Source: UBA2137 sp963740205 | GTDB lineage: Bacteria; Pseudomonadota; Alphaproteobacteria; Micavibrionales; Micavibrionaceae | NCBI GenBank assembly: GCA_963740205.1 | Contig: CAVUDD010000002.1 | Span: 124,001 to 188,000 of the forward strand | Direction of reading: 5' to 3' | DNA length: 64,000 nucleotides | In this document: in pieces, positions 9,096 through 18,165 of the stretch | Layout of the letters: each line of letters begins with the position of its first letter | Position numbering within the stretch: the first letter of the stretch is position 1 | Notes under the pieces: model-generated | Database searches by the model: none | What the model was told of the DNA's origin: nothing | The model's input: only the letters and a program-made list of their open reading frames with translations | Translations under genes and position numbers: made by a program

Positions 9096-10277
9096 ATGCA
9101 AGCGAATCTTATTCTTCTTCTGACTTTCTTATTAATACATACGCCCTTTGCATATGCCCAAAATGACGTGCCTGTTCCGCCATCCAAATCGTTAATCCTG
9201 AAAAAAATGGATACGCAGTTATTGCCAGAAGAAGAGCAAGTCAAGGAGCTCAGTAAAAAAGTCCAGTCTATTGAACGGAATGTAGAGAACCTACAAAAGG
9301 AACTTCGTGAAAAGAGTCAAAAAGTTGCAAGTACAGAAGATGAAATCGCAGAACTTACTAAAGAAATTATAAGCACTGAAAAGAAATACCAGGATCAGCT
9401 TGATAAACTTACCAGTCGTAAATCCAATCTTTCAGATATCATTATGGCATTGTATCGCCTTAAACGAATGCCTGATGAAGCTATATTTCTTGATCCTAGC
9501 CAGGCGGAAAAAATTATTACTACATTAGCAGTCACACAAAATTTGTCACCGCAACTGCAACAGAAAATAGATGATGCCAGAAACGAAATAGATAAACTTT
9601 TGGAGCTGAAGGAAAAGAAAGAAAAATCCAAGCAAGATAAAGCTGTAAAAACAAAAGATTTGAAAATAGCGCAAAACGAATTGGAGGCTATTGTTAAAGA
9701 ACGAAACGCCAACTATAAAAAAACTGTCCGCGATTTGGAAATCCGTAAGAAAGAGGCAGAGGAAGCGGCAAAATACGCAAATTCTTTACAGGAACTTGTT
9801 ACCAATCTTGCGCGCAAGAATAAAGAACAAAGCAACCTCAAAGAGGAGGTTAAGAAAAAGCAAATTGATCGTGTTGCCAGCCTTCCTCGTATAGTTAATT
9901 CAGGCAATAACTTGTTACCTGTTCAAGGTGTTGTAACTATAGGATACGGACAAACGAACACAATTGGGGCAAAAAGTGATGGACTTTATATAAAACCTGA
10001 ATCTGACGGTTTCGTTGTAACACCAGTGGCGGGAAAAATTAGGTACACAGGCGAATTTAAGAATTACGGCAACATGATTATTGTAGAACATAAAAAAAAC
10101 TACTTCAGCCTTATTGCAGGCTTGGACAAAATTGATACAGTAGTAGGACAAGTTTTATCTGCAGGCGAGCCAATTGGACAAATCAAAGGTAGTAGCTTAG
10201 AAAAAATGCTTTATTACGAGTTACGAAGAAACTCAAAACCAGTTAACCCGCTGTCAGAACTAAGGGGTCTTATATAA
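9096..10277 (+). CDS. EnvC-like murein hydrolase activator (degenerate LytM domain)
   Basis: 393 residues. A signal peptide ends near AYAQ (residues 1-21). Residues ~40-265 are Lys/Glu-rich and predicted coiled coil, and the last ~110 residues are a LytM/M23 fold (GKIRYTGEFKNYGNMIIVEH ... YYELRRNSKPVNP). The metal ligands of active M23 enzymes are missing: the HxxxD site reads KSDGLYIKP and the HxH site reads LIAGLD. This is the EnvC pattern: a catalytically dead domain that activates an amidase at the division septum. The next gene is a CtpA protease, the same neighbour order found in many alphaproteobacteria, which supports a role in septal wall turnover. Confidence 0.88.
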   Translation: MQANLILLLTFLLIHTPFAYAQNDVPVPPSKSLILKKMDTQLLPEEEQVKELSKKVQSIERNVENLQKELREKSQKVASTEDEIAELTKEIISTEKKYQDQLDKLTSRKSNLSDIIMALYRLKRMPDEAIFLDPSQAEKIITTLAVTQNLSPQLQQKIDDARNEIDKLLELKEKKEKSKQDKAVKTKDLKIAQNELEAIVKERNANYKKTVRDLEIRKKEAEEAAKYANSLQELVTNLARKNKEQSNLKEEVKKKQIDRVASLPRIVNSGNNLLPVQGVVTIGYGQTNTIGAKSDGLYIKPESDGFVVTPVAGKIRYTGEFKNYGNMIIVEHKKNYFSLIAGLDKIDTVVGQVLSAGEPIGQIKGSSLEKMLYYELRRNSKPVNPLSELRGLI

Positions 10278-10309
10278 TTAAAATTAATTCCGAAGGGATT
10301 TTCATTCAG

Positions 10310-11729
10310 ATGGTCACACATAATAAATTCACTACCTCAGCTTTTTTAACTCTTGTAGCAATTTTCATTGCATCACCTTCGTTGGCACAAGACAAAAGAA
10401 TGGCTGGAACCAATCCAGATACATTGGGTCGTGATTCAAATTTGACCTATCAACAACTAGATCTATTTGGTGAAGTTTTCGAGCGCGCACGCGCTCAATA
10501 TGTTGATGAAGTAGATGATGAAACACTCATCAAATATGCCTTGAACGGTATGCTCGAGAACCTTGATCCTCACTCCTCTTATCTGGATGAAGATGATTTT
10601 ACGGATATGCGTGTTCAAACAAGCGGTGAGTTTGGTGGGCTGGGCATCGAAGTTACACTTGAAAATGGCCTTGTTAAAGTTGTGTCTCCTATTGATGATA
10701 CTCCAGCTGCAAAAGCGGGCGTTCAGGCGGGTGACCTAATTACACACCTTAATGATGAACCTGTGCTTGGTTTAACTCTGGGTGAAGCTGTAGACCAAAT
10801 GCGTGGAAAAGTTGGGAGTAAGATAGGGCTTACTATTCGACGTGAAGGTGTGTCAGAGCCTATAGATATTTCAATCATACGTGATGTTATAAAAATAAAA
10901 TCAGTGCGCTCTCGTATGGAGGGTGATGATATCGGTTACCTTCGCGTTACAACATTCTCACAAGACACAAGCAATGGCCTTAAAAAGGCAATTAAGTCCC
11001 TTAAGGCTGAGGCTGGAAATAAGCTTACAGGTTACGTTCTTGATTTAAGAAATAATCCAGGTGGTTTACTTGATCAGGCTATTGATGTTTCAGATATCTT
11101 TTTGGATAAAGGCGAGATTGTTTCAACTCGTGGTCGCGATGATGGAGACTCCAAGCGTGATAATGCTGAGGTTGGAGATCTAGCAAATGGACTTCCAATT
11201 GTAGTTCTTATTAACGGCGGATCTGCTTCTGCTTCTGAGATTGTGGCTGGCGCCTTACAAGATCATAGACGTGCTATTATTCTTGGCACGCAATCTTTTG
11301 GTAAGGGTTCTGTACAAACAGTCATCCCTCTTCCCGGTAATGGTGCTATGCGCCTTACAACTGCTCGATACTACACGCCATCAGGTCGTTCAATTCAGGC
11401 AAGTGGTATTACACCAGATATTGTTGTAGCTCCCGCTAAAATCGAAGAACTTACTGAATTTGGTATGCGCAGAGTCTGATCTTCGTGGTGCTTTGAAAAA
11501 TCCCAACGGATCAAATGAGCCTGTTGGAAACGATAATGTAGCGGGTACAGAGAACAACATAGAAGAAGAGCCCGAACCAGTTGATTACCAGTTGGAACGC
11601 GGACTTGATCTATTGCGTGGACTTGCTCTTTACAATCAAGATGATGTTCCTGCTGTAACGGGTGAAATTGCAGGAGATGAGAAAATTGTTGAAGAGAAAA
11701 TGAAAGAGAAAAACAAAGAATCAAAATAG
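10310..11729 (+). CDS. ctpA: Carboxyl-terminal processing protease CtpA (S41), reading frame broken near the 3' end
   Basis: Frame 1 (10310-11479) encodes a signal peptide (ending SLAQ), an N-terminal helical region (YVDEVDDETLIKYALNGML), a PDZ domain (about 105-185) and the S41 protease core with the catalytic Ser in NGGSASASEIVAGALQDH and Lys in LGTQSFGKGSVQT. It stops after GMRRV. The expected continuation, ESDLRGALKNPNG, is in another frame and runs to 11729, ending in an acidic, Lys-rich tail. Changing AGAG at 11471-11474 to AGAGAG would restore one frame of about 472 codons, so a two-base loss is the simplest explanation. The break lies after the catalytic core, so the truncated protein could still be active. 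CtpA trims C-termini of periplasmic proteins. Confidence 0.9.
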
Positions 11730-11749
11730 GTAGGGCTTTTAAAGGCTAA

Positions 11750-12646
11750 TTGAATGATATGGTTACAAAAGCAGAAGCTAATAAGGCTAATATAAATTTA
11801 CTGACTGTTTTCATCAGTTTTTTAACGTGTCTATTTCTTCTGTTTTTAATACTAGAACTAACCTCTAGGCTATTTTCTTCCAATGTACCTCTTCACAGCG
11901 TTACTGCTCCTGTCCAAATATCAGGCGTTGAGCTTGTACCAGATGAGATAGATGGTGCCTTGGAGGATGTCTCTTCATTGCCTGTTTCCAAACCTGCCAC
12001 ATTTTTCTCAAAGAATAAAATCACTCCCCCCGCCATAAGCCAAAAAGTCCGAGCGGTATATTCTTTGGTTATACTAGATTACGGATTATCCAACTCGCAA
12101 TCCAAAGCAATTGCAGAAAAACTGCCTGAATTTACAACTATTTCCTTATCACCATATACAGTCAATAAAGATGAAGTCTTATCCTATATAGATAATAACG
12201 ATATGGAATTATGGGGTTTCATAGAAACACCCTCTACGAATGGCTACATTCAGACAACTGGACCTCTTAGTATTTCCCCTGCGCTAACAAATGAAGTCAA
12301 AGCGGCACGCCTAGATAGACTTTTAATTGAGGCAAAAAACCTTACAGGATTCATTATGAATAATGATGAATTTGATATAGGAAGCCCTTTTACGAGCAAA
12401 GGGTACGGATATTACAATCTTGGTGACAAGGCCATACCGACACTTCTTTATAATCGTTACAATCAGGTTTTAATGGATAAAGCGCGTTTGAAAATATTTT
12501 TGAATGAGGTTTTTGATCGTTCAAATGGCATAATTGCCGTTGAACCTAGCCCAGCTCTCATAGAGGCTTTACCTGATCTCTTAGATAGCTTTATGCAAGC
12601 TGGATTGCAAATTGTTCCCCTCTCCTACTTTGTTGATCAACAATGA
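11750..12646 (+). CDS. Divergent polysaccharide deacetylase family protein (YibQ-like)
   Basis: 298 residues. One N-terminal membrane helix (about 17-38) anchors a periplasmic domain. The region from YSLVILDYGLSNSQSKAIA through PEFTTISLSPY and the closing AGLQIVPLSYFVD matches the divergent polysaccharide deacetylase family (PF04748). The family consensus opens with VIDDLG; here it is ILDYGL, and the loop normally reading GxMNH is GFIMNNDEF, so typical metal ligands may be absent. The TTG at 11750 is the listed start, but ATG 11759 is an alternative with AAAGG 13 bases upstream. It sits between ctpA and rppH, a common alphaproteobacterial envelope cluster. Confidence 0.82.
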   Translation: MNDMVTKAEANKANINLLTVFISFLTCLFLLFLILELTSRLFSSNVPLHSVTAPVQISGVELVPDEIDGALEDVSSLPVSKPATFFSKNKITPPAISQKVRAVYSLVILDYGLSNSQSKAIAEKLPEFTTISLSPYTVNKDEVLSYIDNNDMELWGFIETPSTNGYIQTTGPLSISPALTNEVKAARLDRLLIEAKNLTGFIMNNDEFDIGSPFTSKGYGYYNLGDKAIPTLLYNRYNQVLMDKARLKIFLNEVFDRSNGIIAVEPSPALIEALPDLLDSFMQAGLQIVPLSYFVDQQ

Positions 12647-13125
12647 GCCTCGATATCTCAAAATTACCCTACAGATTAAATGTAGGTATTTGCCTTATTA
12701 ACAAAGATGGCAAGGTTTTTGCGGGCGAACGCTTTGACACATTAGGTGCATGGCAAATGCCTCAAGGTGGAATTGATGAGGGTGAGAATGTAGAAAGCAC
12801 AGCTTTCCGAGAGTTATATGAGGAAACTGGGATTAAGAACGCTGAAATTATAGAGATAAGTCCCACAAAATTATCCTATGAATTCCCAGAAGAACTTCAA
12901 AAGATATTATGGGGCGCACGTTACCGTGGTCAAATCCAGACTTGGATAGCAATGAAGTTCACAGGAAAAGATTCTGAAATTGACCTACAAGCTTATGATG
13001 AACCAGAATTTAGCCAATGGCAGTGGTTCGAATTCGATGACCTTATTGATAATATCGTTCCTTTTAAAAAAGAAACCTACCGTCAAGTAAGGGAATTATT
13101 CGCACCACATTTTAAAAACTCTTAA
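12643..13125 (+). CDS. rppH: RNA pyrophosphohydrolase (Nudix)
   Basis: 160 residues with an intact Nudix box, GGIDEGENVESTAFRELYEE, near residues 46-65. The N-terminal LPYRLNVGICLINKDGKVF and the C-terminal FSQWQWFEFDDL with VPFKKETYRQV are typical of RppH. The enzyme removes pyrophosphate from the 5' triphosphate end of mRNA and starts decay. The start codon overlaps the stop of the deacetylase gene by 4 bases (ATGA), so translation is coupled. It converges on tolB with a 4-base overlap, and no terminator is visible between the two. Confidence 0.94.
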   Translation: MSLDISKLPYRLNVGICLINKDGKVFAGERFDTLGAWQMPQGGIDEGENVESTAFRELYEETGIKNAEIIEISPTKLSYEFPEELQKILWGARYRGQIQTWIAMKFTGKDSEIDLQAYDEPEFSQWQWFEFDDLIDNIVPFKKETYRQVRELFAPHFKNS

Positions 13126-14444
13126 TTTTCATGAATTGGTGACCACGCCGGGTCAGAACCAAATCCAGGAATCTTAAGAAGTCTTTCGTTTTGACCCGTC
13201 AAATCAATTGAATATAGCTTAGCTGATCGACCAGTTGCGGTTGGTGTTTCCTTAAAATATGCTAAGTAACGACCGTTTGGTGCCCATGTAGGCCCTTCAA
13301 CGTGATAGGCAGAGGTAATTAGTCTTTCACCGCTTCCATCAGGGCGTATAACGCCGATATAAAATTTTCCTGACTGAAGTCTTGTGAAAGCAATCAAATC
13401 ACCACGAGGTGACCAAACAGGGTTAGCATACCGTCCCTGACCAAAGGTAATTCTACGCGCATCCCCGCCGCCTGCACTCATCACATAAAGCTGTTGCGTA
13501 CCGCCACGGTCAGATTCAAATACGATCTGCCCACCATCAGGTGAATAGCTAGGAGCCGTATCAATACCTGGTGTAGATGTGAGTTGACGTGGACTTCCAC
13601 CATTTAAACTCATTTCATAAAGGTCTGTATTACCATTTTTTGCCAGTGACATGACAATTTTGCGCCCATCAGGTGAGAAACGAGGAGCAAATGTCATGCC
13701 TGGAAAATCACCCAATACACTTTGACTGCCTGTATTCAAATCATAGATGTAAACACGAGGTTTGTTATTCTTATATGAAAGGTAAGTAATCATTTGCTCG
13801 TTTGGTGAGAAACGTGGTGTAAGCGTCAAATCACGACCATCTGTAAGATATTTATGGTTAGCACCGTCCTGATCCATAATAGCCAGACGTTTGGTTCTTG
13901 CCGCACCATTACCCTGTTCTGCAATATATACTATCCGCGAGTCAAAATATCCTGCCTCACCAGTTAGGCGCTTGTAAATGTCATCCGCAATAATATGCGC
14001 AATTCTGCGCACATTCTGTTGGGTTACGTTATAGGCCATGCCATTAAGTTGTTGTTGCGAAAAAACATCATAAAGACGGTACTCAACACGTTGGCCACCA
14101 CCTGTATTCACAATCTGTCCTGCAACCAGAACCTGCGCGGCTATTGCCCTCCACTCAGGAAAACGTGGTGCTGTCTGCATTGAGCCCGTATCTTGAATAT
14201 AGCTACTTGGAGGAAGTATGCGAAACAGCCCAGAACTTTCAAGATCAGATCTAATAATGCCAGGAATTAAGGTTGCAAGTTGTGCATCACCACCCGCTCC
14301 TACATGAAAATCTGGTATGGCCGTAGGTACAGGCTCGGAAACCCCCTTATTAACATCCACACGTAGCTCTGCCTGCGCAGTATTTATGGACGCTAGCATG
14401 AGCACTGAAAGTAAAGCTAGGACTGGAATATTTAGAAGGCGCAT
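13122..14444 (-). CDS. tolB: Tol-Pal system beta-propeller protein TolB
   Basis: 440 residues. A signal peptide ends near NTAQA (residues 1-25). An N-terminal anticodon-binding-like domain (about 30-150) precedes a six-bladed propeller with repeated PRFSPDG/APSYSPDG/NPVWSPRG/GPTWAPNG motifs. TolB is periplasmic and shuttles between Pal and TolA during outer membrane constriction. It is the last gene of the ybgC-tolQ-tolR-tolA-tolB operon here; pal, which usually follows, is absent because rppH converges immediately. Confidence 0.96.
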   Translation of the reverse strand: MRLLNIPVLALLSVLMLASINTAQAELRVDVNKGVSEPVPTAIPDFHVGAGGDAQLATLIPGIIRSDLESSGLFRILPPSSYIQDTGSMQTAPRFPEWRAIAAQVLVAGQIVNTGGGQRVEYRLYDVFSQQQLNGMAYNVTQQNVRRIAHIIADDIYKRLTGEAGYFDSRIVYIAEQGNGAARTKRLAIMDQDGANHKYLTDGRDLTLTPRFSPNEQMITYLSYKNNKPRVYIYDLNTGSQSVLGDFPGMTFAPRFSPDGRKIVMSLAKNGNTDLYEMSLNGGSPRQLTSTPGIDTAPSYSPDGGQIVFESDRGGTQQLYVMSAGGGDARRITFGQGRYANPVWSPRGDLIAFTRLQSGKFYIGVIRPDGSGERLITSAYHVEGPTWAPNGRYLAYFKETPTATGRSAKLYSIDLTGQNERLLKIPGFGSDPAWSPIHEN

Positions 14445-14464
14445 ATTTATAATTTCCTTGGTTG

Positions 14465-15409
14465 TTAAAACATTTCTTTTGGATCAAAGACTATAACTGT
14501 CGTCTTCCATTGATCATATTTATCTTCTGGCAATTTCAAAGGACTACATTGCGGACTCAAGACAGCGCGTCTTGCCGAATCCGCTCCGGCCCTAAAGAAA
14601 CTATCACGTGCATAACGTCCTTGGTCAACAATTTCTGCGTTCTGGACTGTCCGGTCTGGATTAACTTTGATGCGTACTTCAATCCGTAAATCTTCAGCGC
14701 CCTGTGCGCCTGCTGGCAAATTCCAGCATTGCGACAGTTGGTATCTTAAAGCATCTAATTCGGTCATAGTAACCTGCTCCCCCACAGGAACGTCAGAACT
14801 TGGTTGAGGCAAAGCATCCTCATTAACCTCTGCGTCTTCATCTACCTCAGCTTGCTGATCGACATCCGCAAGATTTTTGAGAATAGAATCAAAAGCCTCA
14901 CTACTGTCTTCTTCTTTTGGAGGTTCAGGTTTAGGTTCTTCTTTTGGCTTCTCAACTTCTTTTGGAGGCTCAGGTTTGACTTCAGGTTTGACTTCAGGTT
15001 CTTCCACAACCTTTGGCTCGGGCTCGGGCTTAGGCTTAGGTTTAGGTTCTTCTTTTGGCTTCTCAACCTCTTTTGGAGGCTCAGGTTTGACTTCAGGTTC
15101 TTTCTTAGGTTCAGATTTTGGAGGTTCCTTTTTAGGCTCTTCCTTTTTAGGGGGAGGTAGCTCTTCTTTTGGTTCCTCAACAGGAGGAGCTTTTACAGGA
15201 GCTTTATCCGTCATAGCCATATCAGCAATAGGTGCCAATTCAACCATAATAGGTTGAGGATCGTCAAAATCACGAGTGTTAATATGAGGCATACCGACAA
15301 TCAGGAACAAAATCACCAAAGCATGAATAACCAGTGAGATAATTAGTGGTTTTTTCAGATTTGTTTCTGAAAGACTTTCCTCTGGTTTATGTGATCTATT
15401 GGCATTCAT
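14465..15409 (-). CDS. tolA: TolA, with a Pro/Lys/Glu-rich stalk
   Basis: 314 residues. A single membrane helix near residues 22-42 (PLIISLVIHALVILFLIVG) is followed by a long stalk made of KPEPPKEVEKPKEEPKP-type repeats (about 75-175) and a C-terminal domain (about 215-314) with the paired cysteines of TolA-III (SQCWNLP and SPQCSPLKL). TolA transmits proton-motive force from TolQ-TolR to TolB and Pal. In place of the Ala/Lys helix of E. coli TolA, the stalk here is proline-rich like TonB. Two nearly identical 58-base segments (14931-14988 and 15042-15099) encode part of it. Confidence 0.92.
   Translation of the reverse strand: MNANRSHKPEESLSETNLKKPLIISLVIHALVILFLIVGMPHINTRDFDDPQPIMVELAPIADMAMTDKAPVKAPPVEEPKEELPPPKKEEPKKEPPKSEPKKEPEVKPEPPKEVEKPKEEPKPKPKPEPEPKVVEEPEVKPEVKPEPPKEVEKPKEEPKPEPPKEEDSSEAFDSILKNLADVDQQAEVDEDAEVNEDALPQPSSDVPVGEQVTMTELDALRYQLSQCWNLPAGAQGAEDLRIEVRIKVNPDRTVQNAEIVDQGRYARDSFFRAGADSARRAVLSPQCSPLKLPEDKYDQWKTTVIVFDPKEMF
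14931..15099 (-). repeat. Direct repeat in the tolA stalk
   Basis: 58-base copies at 14931-14988 and 15042-15099 differ at one position and are 111 bases (37 codons) apart, so the reading frame is preserved. The spacing allows stalk length to change by recombination without a frameshift. Confidence 0.75.
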
Positions 15410-15452
15410 TTTAATAGCCTAAAAAAGATAAAGCGACTGATGGAATAAATAT

Positions 15453-15899
15453 TTAGTTTTGATTAGGCATAGAAACAAGTGCAATCTGCGTAAAGCCTGC
15501 CTCTGAGATAAGACCTATAACGTTCATAATATCACCGTAAGCGACACCTTTGTCACCACGAACAAATATACGTTGTTCAGCAATATTTTCCTTCGCAGAA
15601 GTTTGCAAAACAGCCACGAGTTTCTCCGAACTGACCTCTGTTTCACCTATATAGATTTCACCTGTTTTACTTATTGATACTTCCAAAGGCGTACTGTCTT
15701 GCGAAGTAATAGGAGCAGCCTGATTATCGGGTAGATTAACTTGAACACCTGCAGTCATTAAAGGTGCGGTCACCATGAATACAATCAAGAGTACAAGCAT
15801 AACATCAACAAAAGGTGTGACATTGATATCGGACATCTGTGAGAAGCCACCGCGACGACCACTTCTTGCTCCACCTCGCTTTTGAAGATTAGCCCCCAT
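15453..15899 (-). CDS. tolR: TolR (ExbD/TolR family)
   Basis: 148 residues. A short basic, Gly/Arg-rich cytoplasmic N-terminus is followed by SDINVTPFVDVMLVLLIVFM, whose Asp in VTPFVDVMLVLL is the conserved proton-relay residue in the only membrane helix. The rest is the periplasmic TolR fold. It works with TolQ to harvest proton-motive force for TolA. It lies 2 bases downstream of tolQ and 43 bases upstream of tolA. Confidence 0.95.
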   Translation of the reverse strand: MGANLQKRGGARSGRRGGFSQMSDINVTPFVDVMLVLLIVFMVTAPLMTAGVQVNLPDNQAAPITSQDSTPLEVSISKTGEIYIGETEVSSEKLVAVLQTSAKENIAEQRIFVRGDKGVAYGDIMNVIGLISEAGFTQIALVSMPNQN

Positions 15900-15901
15900 A
15901 A

Positions 15902-16660
15902 TTACGCGGCCTTATTTGGCTTGGAGCCTGTATCAAGATGCCTAGATAATATTGCTAAAAACTCAGCAGTGAAACCGTCCAGTCTTTCAGCATAACCATT
16001 AATTGCTGTTGAGAAAACGTTATACGCAATAACCGCAGGAATCGCAGCAACCAGACCCAACGCTGTTGCGAATAAAGCCTCGGCAATACCGGGAGCCACA
16101 ACTGCAAGCGATGTGTTATTAGAGCCAGCAATGGCCGTAAAACTGTTCATAATTCCCCATACAGTTCCAAATAGACCGATAAAAGGAGCAGTAGAACCAA
16201 CTGACGCTAGAAATGTCATACCACGTTCAAGTGCGTTCATTTCGCGTGAAATATTCAAATTCATCGCGCGCTCAACGCGCTGTTTAATGCCTGCTTGCAT
16301 TGTAGCGGACGCAGGTAGTCCAGAAGATGTGGCGCCTTGCCACTCATCCATGCCGGCAATGAATGTCTTTAAAAGAGGATCTTGCTGGCTTTTCTTGACA
16401 CGCAAATAAAGTTTATCCAACGGCTCTCCTGACCAGAAGGCCTCTTCGAATTTATCAGCGCGACGATTAAGACTTTTTAAGTTTCTGCGCTTTGAAATGA
16501 TAATTGACCAACACCATACAGAAGCCAATAACAACATGATCATCACAAGCTTAACGACTATATCAGCCATCAGGAAAAGGCCCCACATGCTTAAATCATG
16601 AGGCATACTTCCGGCAAGTGCCGCGTTTTCTATTACCGATAGAGAAGTGTCAGGCGCCAT
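15902..16660 (-). CDS. tolQ: TolQ (MotA/TolQ/ExbB proton channel family)
   Basis: 252 residues with three membrane helices: about 22-50, 155-175 and 190-215. The conserved signature FLASVGSTAPFIGLFGTVWG is present, followed by SLAVVAPGIAEALFATALGL with the channel-lining Thr. TolQ pentamers with two TolR form the proton-driven motor of the Tol-Pal system. First membrane gene of the operon after ybgC. Confidence 0.96.
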   Translation of the reverse strand: MAPDTSLSVIENAALAGSMPHDLSMWGLFLMADIVVKLVMIMLLLASVWCWSIIISKRRNLKSLNRRADKFEEAFWSGEPLDKLYLRVKKSQQDPLLKTFIAGMDEWQGATSSGLPASATMQAGIKQRVERAMNLNISREMNALERGMTFLASVGSTAPFIGLFGTVWGIMNSFTAIAGSNNTSLAVVAPGIAEALFATALGLVAAIPAVIAYNVFSTAINGYAERLDGFTAEFLAILSRHLDTGSKPNKAA

Positions 16661-16707
16661 ATTTTTTTTCCTTTGTAAAACGTCACAGGCATTTGAGCAT
16701 TGTCTGA

Positions 16708-17103
16708 TTAACCCTGCAAGACCTTGCGAAGATTATCAGGAATTTTATCAGGTTTACCATTATTGTTGATACACGCAATAACAACTTTCATTTCAAATAT
16801 TTCTTTTTCATCATTTTCAAGGATATGATGCATAATAAATGATGTATTCTTCATCGAAAGCACACTTGTTTTGAGTGTTAAAAGATCATCAAGCACTGCC
16901 GGCGCTCTATAATCTGCTTCTAAATGCCTTACTACAAAAAGGATTCCATGATCCTTATAAATATCGCTGTTCTGAAATCCTATAGAGCGGAGATATTCCG
17001 TACGACCACGCTCACAAAAACGAATATAACTTGCATGATACGTCACGCCACCTGCGTCTGTATCTTCATAATATATACGAACAGGAAGAGAGTGCTGACG
17101 CAT
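16708..17103 (-). CDS. ybgC: Tol-Pal-associated acyl-CoA thioesterase YbgC
   Basis: 131 residues, a single hot-dog fold. The 4-hydroxybenzoyl-CoA thioesterase-type active site is seen as YYEDTDAGGVTYHASYIRF with the catalytic Asp, followed by FCERGRTEYLR. The cytoplasmic enzyme hydrolyses acyl-CoA and is linked to phospholipid metabolism. It is the first gene of the tol operon on the - strand and lies 3 bases downstream of ruvB, so ruv and tol genes could share a transcript. Confidence 0.93.
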   Translation of the reverse strand: MRQHSLPVRIYYEDTDAGGVTYHASYIRFCERGRTEYLRSIGFQNSDIYKDHGILFVVRHLEADYRAPAVLDDLLTLKTSVLSMKNTSFIMHHILENDEKEIFEMKVVIACINNNGKPDKIPDNLRKVLQG

Positions 17104-17106
17104 TAA

Positions 17107-18165
17107 CTAAAGACCCTCAAGAAGATCACCATCTTGTAAAGGTGATTTAAATTCTTTTCCTAAGTATTTGAAACCACTTTGAGAAACAGTTCTCCCCCTT
17201 GGTGTTCTTTGTATATACCCTTTTTGTAAAAGATAAGGCTCTACAACTTCTTCAAGAACATCACGTTGCTCAGAAAGATAAGCCGCAAGGGTCTCAATTC
17301 CCACTGGACCACCCGCGTAATGCTCAACTATGCAATTCAAATAACGTCTATCCATGCTGTCCAACCCTTCTCCATCAACTTCAAGACGAATAAGGGCATC
17401 ATCTGCAACCTTGGAAGTAATTACCCCGTGACCACCACTTTGTGCAAAATCTCGCACACGCCGTGTTAGACGACCCGCAATTCTTGGAGTTCCGCGAGAA
17501 CGCTTGGCAATTTCCATTGCCCCATCCTCATCAATGGTCATCTTCATAATCATTGCCGATCTTTTAACGATTTGAGCAAGGTTTTCAAAATTATAGAATT
17601 CAAGCCTAAGCGGTATACCAAAACGATCACGCAAAGGATTGGTAAGTAATCCGCTTCGTGTTGTAGCACCTACAAGTGTGAATTGGGGTAAATCAATTTG
17701 AACGGATCGCGCGGCTGGCCCCTCACCTATAATCAAATCAAGCTTACCGTCCTCCATTGCAGGATAAAGTATCTCTTCAACTGCAGGATTAAGACGGTGT
17801 ATTTCATCAATGAAAAGAACATCATTTTCTTCCAAATTCGTAAGGATAGCCGCCAAATCACCCGACTTAGCTATCACTGGTCCAGAGGTTGCCCTGAAAC
17901 CTACACCCAATTCCTTTGAGATAATTTGAGCCAATGTTGTTTTACCAAGACCAGGAGGTCCAAACAAAAGGACGTGATCCATCGCTTCTTTACGTGCGCG
18001 CGCACTGTCAATAAAGACCTTAAGATTAGAGCGAAGCCCCTCCTGACCAATGAATTCTTCAAGCCTTTGAGGGCGTAAACTAGGCTCGTCAACCGAGTCT
18101 TGCTCTTGTTTTTCTCTGTCTAGTTCTGGTGAGGATTTAGCAAATTGTTCCATGGCCTCAAGCAC
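17107..18165 (-). CDS. ruvB: Holliday junction branch migration helicase RuvB
   Basis: 352 residues from a GTG start; an ATG four codons later is possible. The AAA+ core has Walker A LLFGPPGLGKTTLAQI, Walker B VLFIDEIHRLNPAVEE and sensor I VGATTRSGLL, followed by the winged-helix DNA-binding C-terminus (RTPRGRTVSQSGFKYLG). RuvB hexamers drive branch migration with RuvA. It overlaps ruvA by 8 bases. Confidence 0.97.
   Translation of the reverse strand: MLEAMEQFAKSSPELDREKQEQDSVDEPSLRPQRLEEFIGQEGLRSNLKVFIDSARARKEAMDHVLLFGPPGLGKTTLAQIISKELGVGFRATSGPVIAKSGDLAAILTNLEENDVLFIDEIHRLNPAVEEILYPAMEDGKLDLIIGEGPAARSVQIDLPQFTLVGATTRSGLLTNPLRDRFGIPLRLEFYNFENLAQIVKRSAMIMKMTIDEDGAMEIAKRSRGTPRIAGRLTRRVRDFAQSGGHGVITSKVADDALIRLEVDGEGLDSMDRRYLNCIVEHYAGGPVGIETLAAYLSEQRDVLEEVVEPYLLQKGYIQRTPRGRTVSQSGFKYLGKEFKSPLQDGDLLEGL

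Noticed and set aside
14804..15257. Several 100-126 residue frames on both strands in the tolA stalk
   Set aside because: They are other-frame readings of the Pro/Lys/Glu repeat; composition (Phe/Leu/Arg or Ser/Gly) is only the mirror of tolA codons.
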